DNA from: Patescibacteria group bacterium
GTDB lineage: Bacteria; Patescibacteriota; Patescibacteriia; Veblenbacterales; UBA10138
Length of the DNA stretch: 34,689 nt
NCBI GenBank assembly: GCA_018817715.1
Contig: JAHITT010000001.1
Location: forward strand, 1-34,689
Reading direction: 5' to 3'
Every line of letters starts with the position of its first letter. Within the stretch, counting starts at the first letter, position 1. Under the pieces are notes generated by a model. It saw nothing but the letters and a program-made list of their open reading frames with translations. It searched no databases and was not told the DNA's origin. Of the stretch, positions 1 through 7,894 are shown piece after piece. A program made the translations under genes and the position numbers.

Positions 1-306
1 AGTATGACTAAAATCACGAGAAATAATAGTACCAACTGCGCCTGTGACTGAGGCTGTAGAATTAGCGCTACCATCGCCCCAGTTAACAGTATAAGTCATA
101 TTGGTATCGTCACTATCAGAAGCTCCTACATTCCAGGTACCAGCCTGACTACAAGTTAAAGTTAAAGGACCGGATAGATGGTCTAATTGAGGAGGCTGGT
201 TGCTTTGCCCAATAATATAACCACTTACTATTATTAAACCAACAGCTACAAAAGCTGCGGAAAAATATTTAGAAAAAACAAAATATAAAAAATGATTTTT
301 ATTCAT
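1..306 (-). CDS. PKD-domain-like surface protein, N-terminal part only
   Basis: Open frame of 102 codons from an ATG at 306 that runs off the left edge of the window. Residues 1-10 are short and polar/basic, and about 11-31 form one hydrophobic segment that looks like a signal anchor. After that come Gly/Ser/Asp/Thr-rich residues including the run TYTVNWGDGSANSTAS. The W-G-D-G-S core is the hallmark of PKD-type Ig-like domains, which commonly make up extracellular parts of surface proteins. A very good promoter (TTGACA-17-TAAAAT) lies 27-55 nt upstream, so the gene probably has its own transcript. The rest of the protein and its partner domains lie outside the window, so its specific job is unknown. 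Confidence 0.7.
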   Translation of the reverse strand, partial: MNKNHFLYFVFSKYFSAAFVAVGLIIVSGYIIGQSNQPPQLDHLSGPLTLTCSQAGTWNVGASDSDDTNMTYTVNWGDGSANSTASVTGAVGTIISRDFSHT

Positions 307-332
307 AAAATTTATAATCTAATTAACACGCC

Positions 333-361
333 ATTTTAACATAATCAATAATCTTTGTCAA
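333..361 (-). promoter_or_regulatory. sigma70-type promoter of the PKD-protein gene
   Basis: On the minus strand TTGACA (361-356), a 17-nt spacer and TAAAAT (338-333). The start codon at 306 follows after a short leader. Confidence 0.7.
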
Positions 362-372
362 TAAATAAAACT

Positions 373-1851
373 TTAAATTACTATAAGCAACAAAGCTAAA
401 GCAATAACCGCTAAAGCATGGCTAATAACTGAATAATGTTGAATTCTAATTTTTATAAAGATATTAAGTAATAAGGCAGCGCCCAAAAAGACCATAAAAA
501 ACAAATAAAACTGGCTAACTTTATCCTGTAAATTATGAACCGTAAAGAAACCAAAAAAATTAGCGTACTTATTAGTACCTTCATTAAAAGTATAAAATTG
601 CTGCACCTGGCTTTGAGGCAATAACAAAGCTAAAGCTTTATTAGCCACCAAACCATTATCAGCCCAAGCCACGACCGATAATTGTTCACCGCTAATGTTA
701 AAAGATAAATTATTAAAGGGAACTTCGGCCTGCCAAACACTACCCGGACCGTCCAAACCCATCATTACCCATTCCTCACCTAAACGTAAAGCTACAGCTG
801 TAGCACCAGTTACAGCCAGCTTAACATTGTAAAAATCTAAAGACTGTTTAATTTTTAAACTGCTTTCATAAATAACCGGAGCAGCTGGCTTAAAAACTTC
901 TACTTCCTGACTAGTCACTTGTAGGTTGTCGCTAGAATTACCCAAACCAACAAATCCAGAATCTACAGTAACCTCTTTAGGTAAGAGTTCAGTTACCTTA
1001 ACCGTTTTAACTTCTGGTTTTTCTACAGGTTTTTTAACTTGAACTAAAGATTCTACCTTAGGAGCAACTGGTTTTATATCCAATGGTACTGTTTTAATCT
1101 CCTCTTTAACCTGGGGCAAATTCTGTTTAATTGCCACAGCCTCTTTTTTAATTTCTTTTACCTGATTAACCATTGGTTGACCAAACATTTGCACAACAAT
1201 TACAGAATCCGCCTGCTCAAACTGTCCACGAGCTATGCCAATACCTATTTCTGAATAGCGAGAATTAACTATATTAGCCCGATGTGTGGGACTAGCCAAC
1301 CAACCAGCCTGAACCTCCTCGGCTTCCTGAAAATGTACTGCCAAATTTTCTCCAGCTAAACGATAATCATAACCTGAATTTTCTATCCAATCCCAAGGTG
1401 TAATATTGTTTGGACTAACATGAGCAAAATATTGATTAAGCAACATATCATTGGCTTTGGCTTGCGCAGCTTTGTTTAATAAATCATTAACTTGTAATTC
1501 CCCAATACCTAAATTAATCCTAGTTTGATTAGTTAAATCTACTATATTTTGTAAAGTAATAGCACTGGAATACAAACTGGAAGAAGGTAAAGCTACCGGT
1601 AAAATAATAACCAAAACTTTTAAAATAACCAACAAAGCACTATAAAACATTAAAAACCTATGTTTTAAAACTTGCGGTAAATGATTATTACCACTATGGG
1701 GAATTAAACAATCCTTAGTCTTATGATAAGCTCGGCGACTGTGATGCTTTACCTTAGGCCAAACCAAAGGCAAACTGGATTGCTCCGGCTGATTTAAAGC
1801 TTTAAAATAAGCCAACACCTTTTTTAATATTTTGGAAAAATAACTAAGCAT
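373..1851 (-). CDS. Membrane-anchored CAP (SCP/PR1-like) domain protein
   Basis: 492 aa. A basic cytoplasmic N-terminus (about 1-65) is followed by a hydrophobic segment at about 68-90. A CAP domain covers about 104-226: it contains FAHVSP (H144), AGENLA (E168), W184 and SPTHRANI (H190), then VVQMFGQP. These are the usual His/Glu positions of the bacterial CAP family. Residues 230-325 are a Lys/Pro/Val/Glu-rich linker, and about 335-412 look like a beta-rich Ig-like domain. Two more hydrophobic helices (about 448-468 and 474-492) end the protein. Bacterial CAP proteins are secreted or cell-surface proteins whose exact activity is mostly unknown; here both ends are membrane anchored. It has its own promoter and lies behind a terminator, so it is separate from the operon upstream. 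Confidence 0.85.
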   Translation of the reverse strand: MLSYFSKILKKVLAYFKALNQPEQSSLPLVWPKVKHHSRRAYHKTKDCLIPHSGNNHLPQVLKHRFLMFYSALLVILKVLVIILPVALPSSSLYSSAITLQNIVDLTNQTRINLGIGELQVNDLLNKAAQAKANDMLLNQYFAHVSPNNITPWDWIENSGYDYRLAGENLAVHFQEAEEVQAGWLASPTHRANIVNSRYSEIGIGIARGQFEQADSVIVVQMFGQPMVNQVKEIKKEAVAIKQNLPQVKEEIKTVPLDIKPVAPKVESLVQVKKPVEKPEVKTVKVTELLPKEVTVDSGFVGLGNSSDNLQVTSQEVEVFKPAAPVIYESSLKIKQSLDFYNVKLAVTGATAVALRLGEEWVMMGLDGPGSVWQAEVPFNNLSFNISGEQLSVVAWADNGLVANKALALLLPQSQVQQFYTFNEGTNKYANFFGFFTVHNLQDKVSQFYLFFMVFLGAALLLNIFIKIRIQHYSVISHALAVIALALLLIVI

Positions 1852-1874
1852 AATTAAAAAAATATTAACTTAAT

Positions 1875-1903
1875 ATACTACTACATTTTTTGTTCTATGT
1901 CAA
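1875..1903 (-). promoter_or_regulatory. Promoter of the CAP-protein gene
   Basis: On the minus strand TTGACA (1903-1898) with a 17-nt spacer to TAGTAT; TATATT lies three bases further on. The 13 bases starting at the -35 box (TTGACATAGAACA) are identical to those of the promoter at 7808. Confidence 0.6.
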
Positions 1904-1934
1904 TCCCTAATATAAGTATATCACGCCCAAAATT

Positions 1935-1961
1935 AAAAACCCCAATTAAATAGGGATTTTT
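1935..1961 (-). terminator. Intrinsic terminator behind the ferredoxin gene
   Basis: On the minus strand AAAAATCCC, a 9-nt loop and GGGGTTTTT: a 9-bp stem with one G-U pair and a T-run. It lies 24 nt behind the ferredoxin stop. The A-run on the other side means it could also work on the plus strand. Confidence 0.7.
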
Positions 1962-1984
1962 AAAATAAACAATTAAACTAACTT

Positions 1985-2233
1985 TTAAGGATAAATTTGC
2001 TGACCGTTATCGTCTTCTATAATTATGGCATCGGTCGGACAAGAACGAGCTGCTTCCATTATGGCCTGAATATCGGCTGGTAATTGTTTAAGATCTGTCC
2101 AATCACTAGTTTTAGAACCAGCTAAATTTTTTATAAGAGCCTTACCTTCGTCATCCAATTCAAAAACTTCCGGTAATAAAGCTACACAAGAAGCGGCACT
2201 AATACATAAATCTCTATCCACTTTTAATCTCAT
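1985..2233 (-). CDS. Small single-cluster ferredoxin with three cysteines
   Basis: 82 aa, matching the length of single-cluster ferredoxins. C10-x5-C16 near the N-terminus (CISAASC) and C65-P66 near the C-terminus (CPTDAI) are the only cysteines. The position that carries the second cluster cysteine in [4Fe-4S] ferredoxins is A13, so the ligands seen here fit a [3Fe-4S] cluster. A labile fourth iron held by a non-Cys ligand cannot be excluded. A ferredoxin of this kind is an electron carrier; no redox partner gene is visible nearby. It is the last gene of its operon, 5 nt behind the DUF5671-type membrane protein, and is followed by a terminator. Confidence 0.85.
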   Translation of the reverse strand: MRLKVDRDLCISAASCVALLPEVFELDDEGKALIKNLAGSKTSDWTDLKQLPADIQAIMEAARSCPTDAIIIEDDNGQQIYP

Positions 2234-2238
2234 ATTAA

Positions 2239-3174
2239 TTATTTAACAAAATCATTATTAAAAACTTTCATCTCAAAACAATAATCACCTGCTGGATGAG
2301 ACCAATTCATCCGCCCAGGACCCATAAAAATTTCCCCGGGCTGTTTGTCTGATTGGTTTTCAAAATTAGCGCAAAGCGAATAGGTTTGCTCGGATTGCTT
2401 GTCATAACGGTAAGACTGCTTAGTTAAAGGATCAATTGGTTGCCAATCATAATAACCAGCCGCAGTAATAGCCGCTAAACTGCCAGGTAAGGCTTGAGGT
2501 TGAGAAGTCTCATAATAATTTTGAATAGCATAAGATAACTGCTGAAGATCATTTAATCTTTTTTGGTCACGAACAATTTTTTGTTGTTCCAAAGGGTTAC
2601 CAGCTAACAAAAAACCTACTACCAATAAAACCATGGAAAAACCAATCAAAAAATAAGCTTGCCATTTTTTGGGAATTATTTGCGACCCGCGTAATTCAGA
2701 CCAATAATAACAATTAATCCAACCACCCAAAAATAATATAATAACAACCTTTAAAATAAATCTAATAGTCAGTTGCCCACCAACAAAATTAAAAACCAAA
2801 CCAATAATATCACCAATCACTACGGCGCTGGCAATAAATAAAGCCAAATAAATAATCACCCGCCGCACGGCTGAATTAAGACTACTAAGACCAGCTTTAG
2901 TATCTTTATTAATCTTCCAATTAGCCCACAAAAAAACTGGACTAGACACAATAAAACACGCTAACGACCATTGCAAGGCCCCCGAGGTTACTGCCTGGTT
3001 ATAATTAACAACAATATCCGACCAATAATGATTTACTACCTGAAATAAAATACCACCGGCACTAATAGCGCTTAAAGTTAAAGTAAAAAATAATAACAAA
3101 TAAAAAAATAAATCCCGTCCCGTACCAGCTTGCTGAATATTGGTATTTTCCATAAAAAATTTTAATGTTTCCAC
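2239..3174 (-). CDS. DUF5671-type membrane protein with pseudopilin-like C-terminal domain
   Basis: 311 aa. Five hydrophobic helices are visible at about 22-46, 67-85, 104-128, 138-156 and 172-192. The arrangement and motifs (such as LWANWKIN and the Arg-rich loop before the third helix) look like the DUF5671 family. Residues 198-311 form a soluble tail. This begins with a heptad-like helix (RLNDLQQLSYAIQNYYE), then reads IDPLTKQSYRYD and TYSLCANFE, the pattern of the globular part of type II secretion/type IV pilus minor pilins. C268 and C299 may form a disulfide. No prepilin cleavage site is seen, so the tail is probably displayed outside the membrane rather than assembled into a fibre. METLKFFMEN is taken as the start; M8 is a possible alternative. 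Function unknown. Confidence 0.6.
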   Translation of the reverse strand: METLKFFMENTNIQQAGTGRDLFFYLLLFFTLTLSAISAGGILFQVVNHYWSDIVVNYNQAVTSGALQWSLACFIVSSPVFLWANWKINKDTKAGLSSLNSAVRRVIIYLALFIASAVVIGDIIGLVFNFVGGQLTIRFILKVVIILFLGGWINCYYWSELRGSQIIPKKWQAYFLIGFSMVLLVVGFLLAGNPLEQQKIVRDQKRLNDLQQLSYAIQNYYETSQPQALPGSLAAITAAGYYDWQPIDPLTKQSYRYDKQSEQTYSLCANFENQSDKQPGEIFMGPGRMNWSHPAGDYCFEMKVFNNDFVK

Positions 3175-3209
3175 AGCTACTAAAAATAGTTGCGGCTAAA
3201 CAATTATAA

Positions 3210-3371
3210 TTAAAAAGCGATTAAGACTGCTCCTAAAGCCATAAGTATTGTACCACCAATCATTTTAAACGTTAATTTTTCTCCTAAAATTAAAACAGCT
3301 AATAAAACTGTAAAAACCAAAGACAACTTATCGATTGGTCCAACCTTAAAAGCCACCCACAACCAAGACAT
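3210..3371 (-). CDS. 53-aa EamA/DMT transporter-like C-terminal fragment
   Basis: Small open frame, ATG at 3371 and TAA at 3210-3212, starting two bases behind the stop of the VirD4-like ATPase gene. It reads MSWLWVAFKVGPIDKLSLVF and continues with ILGEKLTFKMIGGTILMALG, which is the C-terminal end of single-domain EamA (drug/metabolite transporter) proteins. There the same PIDKLSL and LGEKLT stretches precede the last helix. Full-length members have about 140 aa, so most of the protein is missing. Two hydrophobic segments remain (about 16-30 and 38-53). It may be a decayed remnant or a functional mini-protein; the intact frame and the coupled start favour translation. No transport function can be claimed. 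Confidence 0.6.
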   Translation of the reverse strand: MSWLWVAFKVGPIDKLSLVFTVLLAVLILGEKLTFKMIGGTILMALGAVLIAF

Positions 3372-3373
3372 AA

Positions 3374-5212
3374 TTATTCTTCAAAATGAATTACTTGATT
3401 AGGTTTTATGATCTGCGGTTTATCCGCTGACAGACTGACTACTTTAGGTAAAGGGTCAATCAGCTTATCTGGTGATAATTTTATTTCTTTGTTTTTTTTA
3501 ACGCCTGTTATTTTTTTACTGCTAGTAGCTGTTGAGTTGGAATTAAAATCATCAACATCAGTCGGTTTTTTAATCTTATTATAATCTTCTTCCTCAACCG
3601 TCGGTAAACTATCAGGAACCCCGTTAAGTGGTTGCCCTTGCACCACCACCAAAGGCGGTTTGGGTTTGGTTATTAATCCCTGTCTAACTTTTTTCATATC
3701 TTCTTTACAATAAATCGGCCTAATACCATCCGGCTTAAAAGGAAGTTGCAGTTTTCTGTGGCAAACCCAACATTCGGCTTCATATAAATCCTGAACCGTC
3801 TTAGTTAAATTAAGACGAGGCATATCGACTTCAGCCGATTGGCTGGGCGCCGCTGATTTATGCTTAAACCTTAACTCTTCTTCATCTAAACTACCAGATT
3901 CAGCTGTAGCTGTTTCCTTAAAAACATCTTCCACACCGGCCCACCGCAAGATTTTTTCTTCAACCTGTTGCCGAGTTTTGCTGTAACGTTCACGAGAAAC
4001 CTTAATTATTTTTTCCCGGTTCTTATTTTTAGTAGCCACTGGCGGTAAAGTAACAGCACTAAAAGACTCACTAGTAATTCCATCAATCATCAATTTTAAA
4101 TAAATATGGTACTTGGGTAAGCCTACTAAATCTTCTTCAGTAAAAGTTGGCCCGAATTCTTTTTCTAAAAATTCCGCATCTTCTGCACCGACCCGAAAAG
4201 TTATCATAGTACCCACGTTACCAAAAACAGCCGCCTTAACGACATCGCCCAACTGCTCAATATATTGATGGGCTATAGTTATATTTAAACGGTATTTACG
4301 AGCTTCTGACAAAATATTAGCAAAACTCTCCGTAGCAAAATTTTGAAATTCATCAACATAAAGAAAAAAATCTTCCCTAGCTTCTTCCAAGGTATCAATA
4401 CGGCTCATAGCCGATAATTGAATTTTAGTAATCATCATCGCACCTAACAAACCAGAATTATCCTCACCTACTCGCCCTTTAGACAGATTAAGTATCAAGA
4501 TTTTTTTATTATCCATTATTTCCCGCAAATCTATGGTTGATTTGGGTTGGCCGACTATATTACGAATAATTGAAGAGGATAAAAACTGACCAATTTTATT
4601 TTGAATCGGCGAAATAGCCTCAGTTCTAAATTTTTCATTATAGTTATCATACTCATCTATCCAAAAGGACCTAACTACTGGGTCGCTTACCTTTTCCAAA
4701 ACTTTTTTTCTGTAATATTTATCTACCAAAATACGAGTAATACCTAACAAAGTAGAATTAGGATATTCCAATAAAGCTAAAATGGCATTACGTAAAATAT
4801 ATTCCAAACGAGGCCCCCAAGAATCGGCCCAAATTTTCTTAAAAACCCCCACCAAACCCGAAGCCACCAAATGACGATATTTGGGATCTACCGATTCTAA
4901 GGGATTAAAAGCCACTGGGTAATCCACATCGGACGGATTAAAATAAACGACATCGTTAACCCGATGCGAAGGTATAACATCCAAAATCGCTTCGGCTAAA
5001 TCGCCATGCGGATCGACTATGGCCAAACCATGACCCGCCCGAATATCGTTAAATATCATATTTTCTTCCAAAACAGATTTACCCATGCCTGTTTTACCAA
5101 TAATATAAACATGCCGACGACGATCATCAGTTTTAATACCAAATTTTCGCTGCATGTTGCGAAAATTCGTCTGAGCAAAAACATTTATATTTTGTAGCTG
5201 ATCTGTAGACAT
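3374..5212 (-). CDS. VirD4/TraG-like P-loop ATPase without membrane segments
   Basis: 612 aa. Walker A GKTGMGKS at 39-46, IVDPHGD at 65-71 (typical of the VirD4/HerA class) and Walker B FFLYVDEFQNF at 282-292, followed by an SEARKYRLNITIAHQY helicase-like motif at 302-317. The C-terminal third is low-complexity, with a small metal-binding-like module: C481-x2-C484, then RPIYC (C502) and D505 where a fourth Cys would be expected. Such ATPases pump DNA or proteins as coupling proteins of conjugation/type IV secretion systems. This one has no N-terminal transmembrane helices; the next gene upstream supplies a membrane protein, 3 nt away, so the two probably form a complex. Other conjugation genes (relaxase, VirB-type channel) are not seen, so DNA transfer is not proven. 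Confidence 0.85.
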   Translation of the reverse strand: MSTDQLQNINVFAQTNFRNMQRKFGIKTDDRRRHVYIIGKTGMGKSVLEENMIFNDIRAGHGLAIVDPHGDLAEAILDVIPSHRVNDVVYFNPSDVDYPVAFNPLESVDPKYRHLVASGLVGVFKKIWADSWGPRLEYILRNAILALLEYPNSTLLGITRILVDKYYRKKVLEKVSDPVVRSFWIDEYDNYNEKFRTEAISPIQNKIGQFLSSSIIRNIVGQPKSTIDLREIMDNKKILILNLSKGRVGEDNSGLLGAMMITKIQLSAMSRIDTLEEAREDFFLYVDEFQNFATESFANILSEARKYRLNITIAHQYIEQLGDVVKAAVFGNVGTMITFRVGAEDAEFLEKEFGPTFTEEDLVGLPKYHIYLKLMIDGITSESFSAVTLPPVATKNKNREKIIKVSRERYSKTRQQVEEKILRWAGVEDVFKETATAESGSLDEEELRFKHKSAAPSQSAEVDMPRLNLTKTVQDLYEAECWVCHRKLQLPFKPDGIRPIYCKEDMKKVRQGLITKPKPPLVVVQGQPLNGVPDSLPTVEEEDYNKIKKPTDVDDFNSNSTATSSKKITGVKKNKEIKLSPDKLIDPLPKVVSLSADKPQIIKPNQVIHFEE

Positions 5213-5215
5213 AAA

Positions 5216-6604
5216 TTATTCAACAAAGGGCAGATTAAATGGCGCTCCACCCTTAACACTTTGACCGTTAATTAAAGTCTCACCCACTTGCTCCACCAAA
5301 GGACGCAAAAAGCCAGGTTGATAAACTGGTAAAGCAAAAGGTGGCTCAGCCTTTTTAAGCTCACTTTTCTTAACCAAAGGTGCTTTAACTTCCACCACCG
5401 GAAAATGATACAAACTGGCCAATTCTTCAATATTCAAAATAAAACCATGCCCTTCGCCAGTATGTACATCCCGCTGCTGATAAGATCTTAAAATCTTACG
5501 TTGTTTTTTATTAATACGTGATTGTTTAAGAAAATAATCCGCCTTGGTAGTTAATTTTGACGAAGGTTTAAAGCCATTGCGGTCTAAAGTCATAAATTGA
5601 TTTATCGCCCCCATTACACCCTTAACACCCCGGCCTTTAGTAAAGGTCTCTCGCCGCCCCCAATAAATTAAACGAAATTTAGTATACATACCAACTTTGG
5701 CCATTTTTTTCTCTATAGCCTCCACAACTTTCTTCTGGCCAGGCGTTAAATCTTTTAAAGCATTTTCCTTGTTTTCTTCCTCGCCTATTTCACCCCATAA
5801 AGGAAAAATAATTTCACCCAAATCATCTAAAATTTTAATAGGTAATTTAAAAAAAATATAATCAAAAAAACCATTAGAAACTTTATGACCTTTAATTATG
5901 GACTGAACCTCGTGAGCGGCACGAGCTTTCCAACTATCACTCGTTGGAATTAATACCAATTGCAGCCAAACATCTTCGTCTGGCTTTATTCGACCCAATA
6001 TTTCTAAAAGCGAAGCCATAGTATCCTTATATAGCTTACTTAATTCATGCTCAAATTCCGGATAAGTTTTTATGGGATAAGCCCAAGGTTTTTGCAAAAC
6101 AAATTCCGTACCCCATAAATCATACTCCGCCGTATCAAAATCCGGCGAGATTCGACCAACATAATCTTCCACTTCAGTAATTTCCGCTTCCGGATATTGG
6201 GCATAAACAGCTGCCTCAATTAAATCCCGATATTCATCTTCTGTTCTGATTAAAAATTGAACATAACCGCCTAAAGAAACTATTTCAAAACTAAATTCGG
6301 GCGTGGACATACCCTTAAACCATTTTTCATGCCATTTGGGTTTGTTATAAGTAGCAGCCACCGAGGCAAATATTTGTTCCACAGCTTGGGGTGTTTGCTC
6401 GGTCATTTTTGGCACATCAATAGCCAATAAATGATAAGTTAAACTATGCTTATACTCATGCTGTTTATTTTGTAACCAAATCTGGGTAAAACCCCGCCAA
6501 ATTGGCCACAAAAACAAAATTAAACCACCATGGCTAATAAACCACCAAGCAAAGCTAAGAGGATTGGCAAAATATAGTGAAGTAAAATCCAACACTAACT
6601 CCAT
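5216..6604 (-). CDS. Conserved membrane-anchored partner protein of the VirD4-like ATPase
   Basis: 462 aa. One hydrophobic helix near the N-terminus (about 18-36), followed by a large soluble part with mixed alpha/beta character and several acidic stretches (such as YPEAEITEVEDYVG). The C-terminus contains HTGEGHGFILNIEELASLYHFP. I do not recognise a catalytic motif and know of no characterised member. From memory, proteins of this type sit next to VirD4-like ATPases in CPR genomes; this could not be checked here. The start lies 1 nt behind the sigma-4/HARE gene, and the ATPase gene follows after 3 nt, so the three are very likely co-translated. A role as the membrane platform for the ATPase is an inference. 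Confidence 0.65.
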   Translation of the reverse strand: MELVLDFTSLYFANPLSFAWWFISHGGLILFLWPIWRGFTQIWLQNKQHEYKHSLTYHLLAIDVPKMTEQTPQAVEQIFASVAATYNKPKWHEKWFKGMSTPEFSFEIVSLGGYVQFLIRTEDEYRDLIEAAVYAQYPEAEITEVEDYVGRISPDFDTAEYDLWGTEFVLQKPWAYPIKTYPEFEHELSKLYKDTMASLLEILGRIKPDEDVWLQLVLIPTSDSWKARAAHEVQSIIKGHKVSNGFFDYIFFKLPIKILDDLGEIIFPLWGEIGEEENKENALKDLTPGQKKVVEAIEKKMAKVGMYTKFRLIYWGRRETFTKGRGVKGVMGAINQFMTLDRNGFKPSSKLTTKADYFLKQSRINKKQRKILRSYQQRDVHTGEGHGFILNIEELASLYHFPVVEVKAPLVKKSELKKAEPPFALPVYQPGFLRPLVEQVGETLINGQSVKGGAPFNLPFVE

Positions 6605-6605
6605 G

Positions 6606-7748
6606 TTAATCTTGGTTGATAGTTGATAGATTAGTAGCTAAATCGTAAAGACCATCGGGTAATCTTTTAAATTTTTCCCGATTAGTCAAAGCCAACTGAA
6701 TTGTCCCTTTTTTAACAAAACGTTTTTTAAGAACTTCTTCTATTAAAGAATCTAATAATAAAGGTCCTTTTTCTTGCAACACTCTGGTTAAAACATCGGC
6801 CACTACACCTGGTTTAAAACCCCACTCTCTTAAAGCATAAATACCCCGGCCGACTAAAACGTATTTTTTATCCAAAATGAGTTCATTGTGAACTGTTGGG
6901 GCATAAGCCATTTTATTATCAAACTTCTGTTCATTTATCAAACGAACTATTTCTCTAAAATGCAAAGGTTTGTTAGCTCTTTGTAAGACTAAATAAATTT
7001 TATCATTCATCCTTTTAGGTGTAATAGTTTCCCAGTGCGACAAACCCCAATCACCAAAAGGATTCTGTTTAATCCGACGACTCATAGATAATAAAGCCAA
7101 AGCTAAATCGGCGCTATTAATTGGCTTATTCAAAGGATCAATCAAATTAGCCGCCAATAAAGCCGAACCTAATTCTAGGCCACTAATCGGCTTACCCTGA
7201 GAACTAACTATTTCCTCAGCTTTATCGATTAAAGTTAACAAATTTTCCTGATTAGCTGTCCGTAAACGCCAACCAGTAACAAACTCGGAATTATCACCGC
7301 CTAAAAGTACCACCAAATCAGTTAAAACCTCATTCAATAAAAATTCAATAGCTAAACGGGTCATCCCCTTACCGTATTCAGCCATTAAAGACTGAAAACG
7401 ACTTAAGGGAATAATACCGCCTTCTTTTTCTAAAATTTCAACAATTATTTCCTTAAGCAACTTAACTGCCTGACTTATCTGCTTACCGTCACGCAATTTT
7501 TGAATAGCCTGCCTTTCTATTTGCCTAATTCTTTCCCGAGTTACTTGAAAACTCTGTCCAATTTTTTCCAAAGTTTCTGGTAAACCGTTGGCTAAACCAA
7601 AACGCCTTATTAAAACCTGTTTTTCTCTATCCGACAGCATATTTAACAGTTCAGTCAAAGTATCTTTAGGATCAAATTCCAACAAATGACTGACTGACTG
7701 TTCTGATATTATTTTGTCTAATATAGAAGATTCTTGTTCATCATTCAT
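6606..7748 (-). CDS. Sigma-70 region 4 / HARE-HTH transcription regulator
   Basis: 380 aa. Residues about 31-88 are a sigma-70 region 4 domain: MLSDREKQVLIRRFGL, then LEKIGQSFQVTRERIRQIER, the helix-turn-helix that reads the -35 box. Regions 1, 2 and 3, needed for -10 recognition and core binding by a normal sigma factor, are absent. Residues about 245-310 (KRMNDKIYLVLQRANKPLHF) match the HARE-HTH fold found in the RNA polymerase delta subunit, and 312-370 look like a second winged helix of similar build. It is therefore unlikely to be a stand-alone sigma factor; a transcription factor or polymerase-associated protein is more likely. It is the first gene of its operon, with a strong promoter directly upstream. 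Confidence 0.8.
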   Translation of the reverse strand: MNDEQESSILDKIISEQSVSHLLEFDPKDTLTELLNMLSDREKQVLIRRFGLANGLPETLEKIGQSFQVTRERIRQIERQAIQKLRDGKQISQAVKLLKEIIVEILEKEGGIIPLSRFQSLMAEYGKGMTRLAIEFLLNEVLTDLVVLLGGDNSEFVTGWRLRTANQENLLTLIDKAEEIVSSQGKPISGLELGSALLAANLIDPLNKPINSADLALALLSMSRRIKQNPFGDWGLSHWETITPKRMNDKIYLVLQRANKPLHFREIVRLINEQKFDNKMAYAPTVHNELILDKKYVLVGRGIYALREWGFKPGVVADVLTRVLQEKGPLLLDSLIEEVLKKRFVKKGTIQLALTNREKFKRLPDGLYDLATNLSTINQD

Positions 7749-7779
7749 ACTGTTGCCAAATAATTCTAATACATTGTCT

Positions 7780-7808
7780 AATATATCATAAAAAATGTTC
7801 TATGTCAA
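7780..7808 (-). promoter_or_regulatory. Promoter of the sigma-4/HARE - ATPase operon
   Basis: On the minus strand TTGACA (7808-7803), a 17-nt spacer and TATATT (7785-7780), about 30 nt upstream of the start at 7748. It shares TTGACATAGAACA with the CAP-protein promoter. Confidence 0.75.
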
Positions 7809-7837
7809 CCAATAACTATATTAAACATAATTTTAAT

Positions 7838-7872
7838 AAAAAAAACAAGCGGCCCCATAAGAACCACTTGTT
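7838..7872 (-). terminator. Intrinsic terminator of secDF
   Basis: On the minus strand AACAAGTGG and CCGCTTGTT form a 9-bp stem (one G-U) around an 11-nt loop and run into a string of T residues. It lies 22 nt behind the secF stop. Confidence 0.85.
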
Positions 7873-7894
7873 AAAACATAAATTACTTAGCAAC

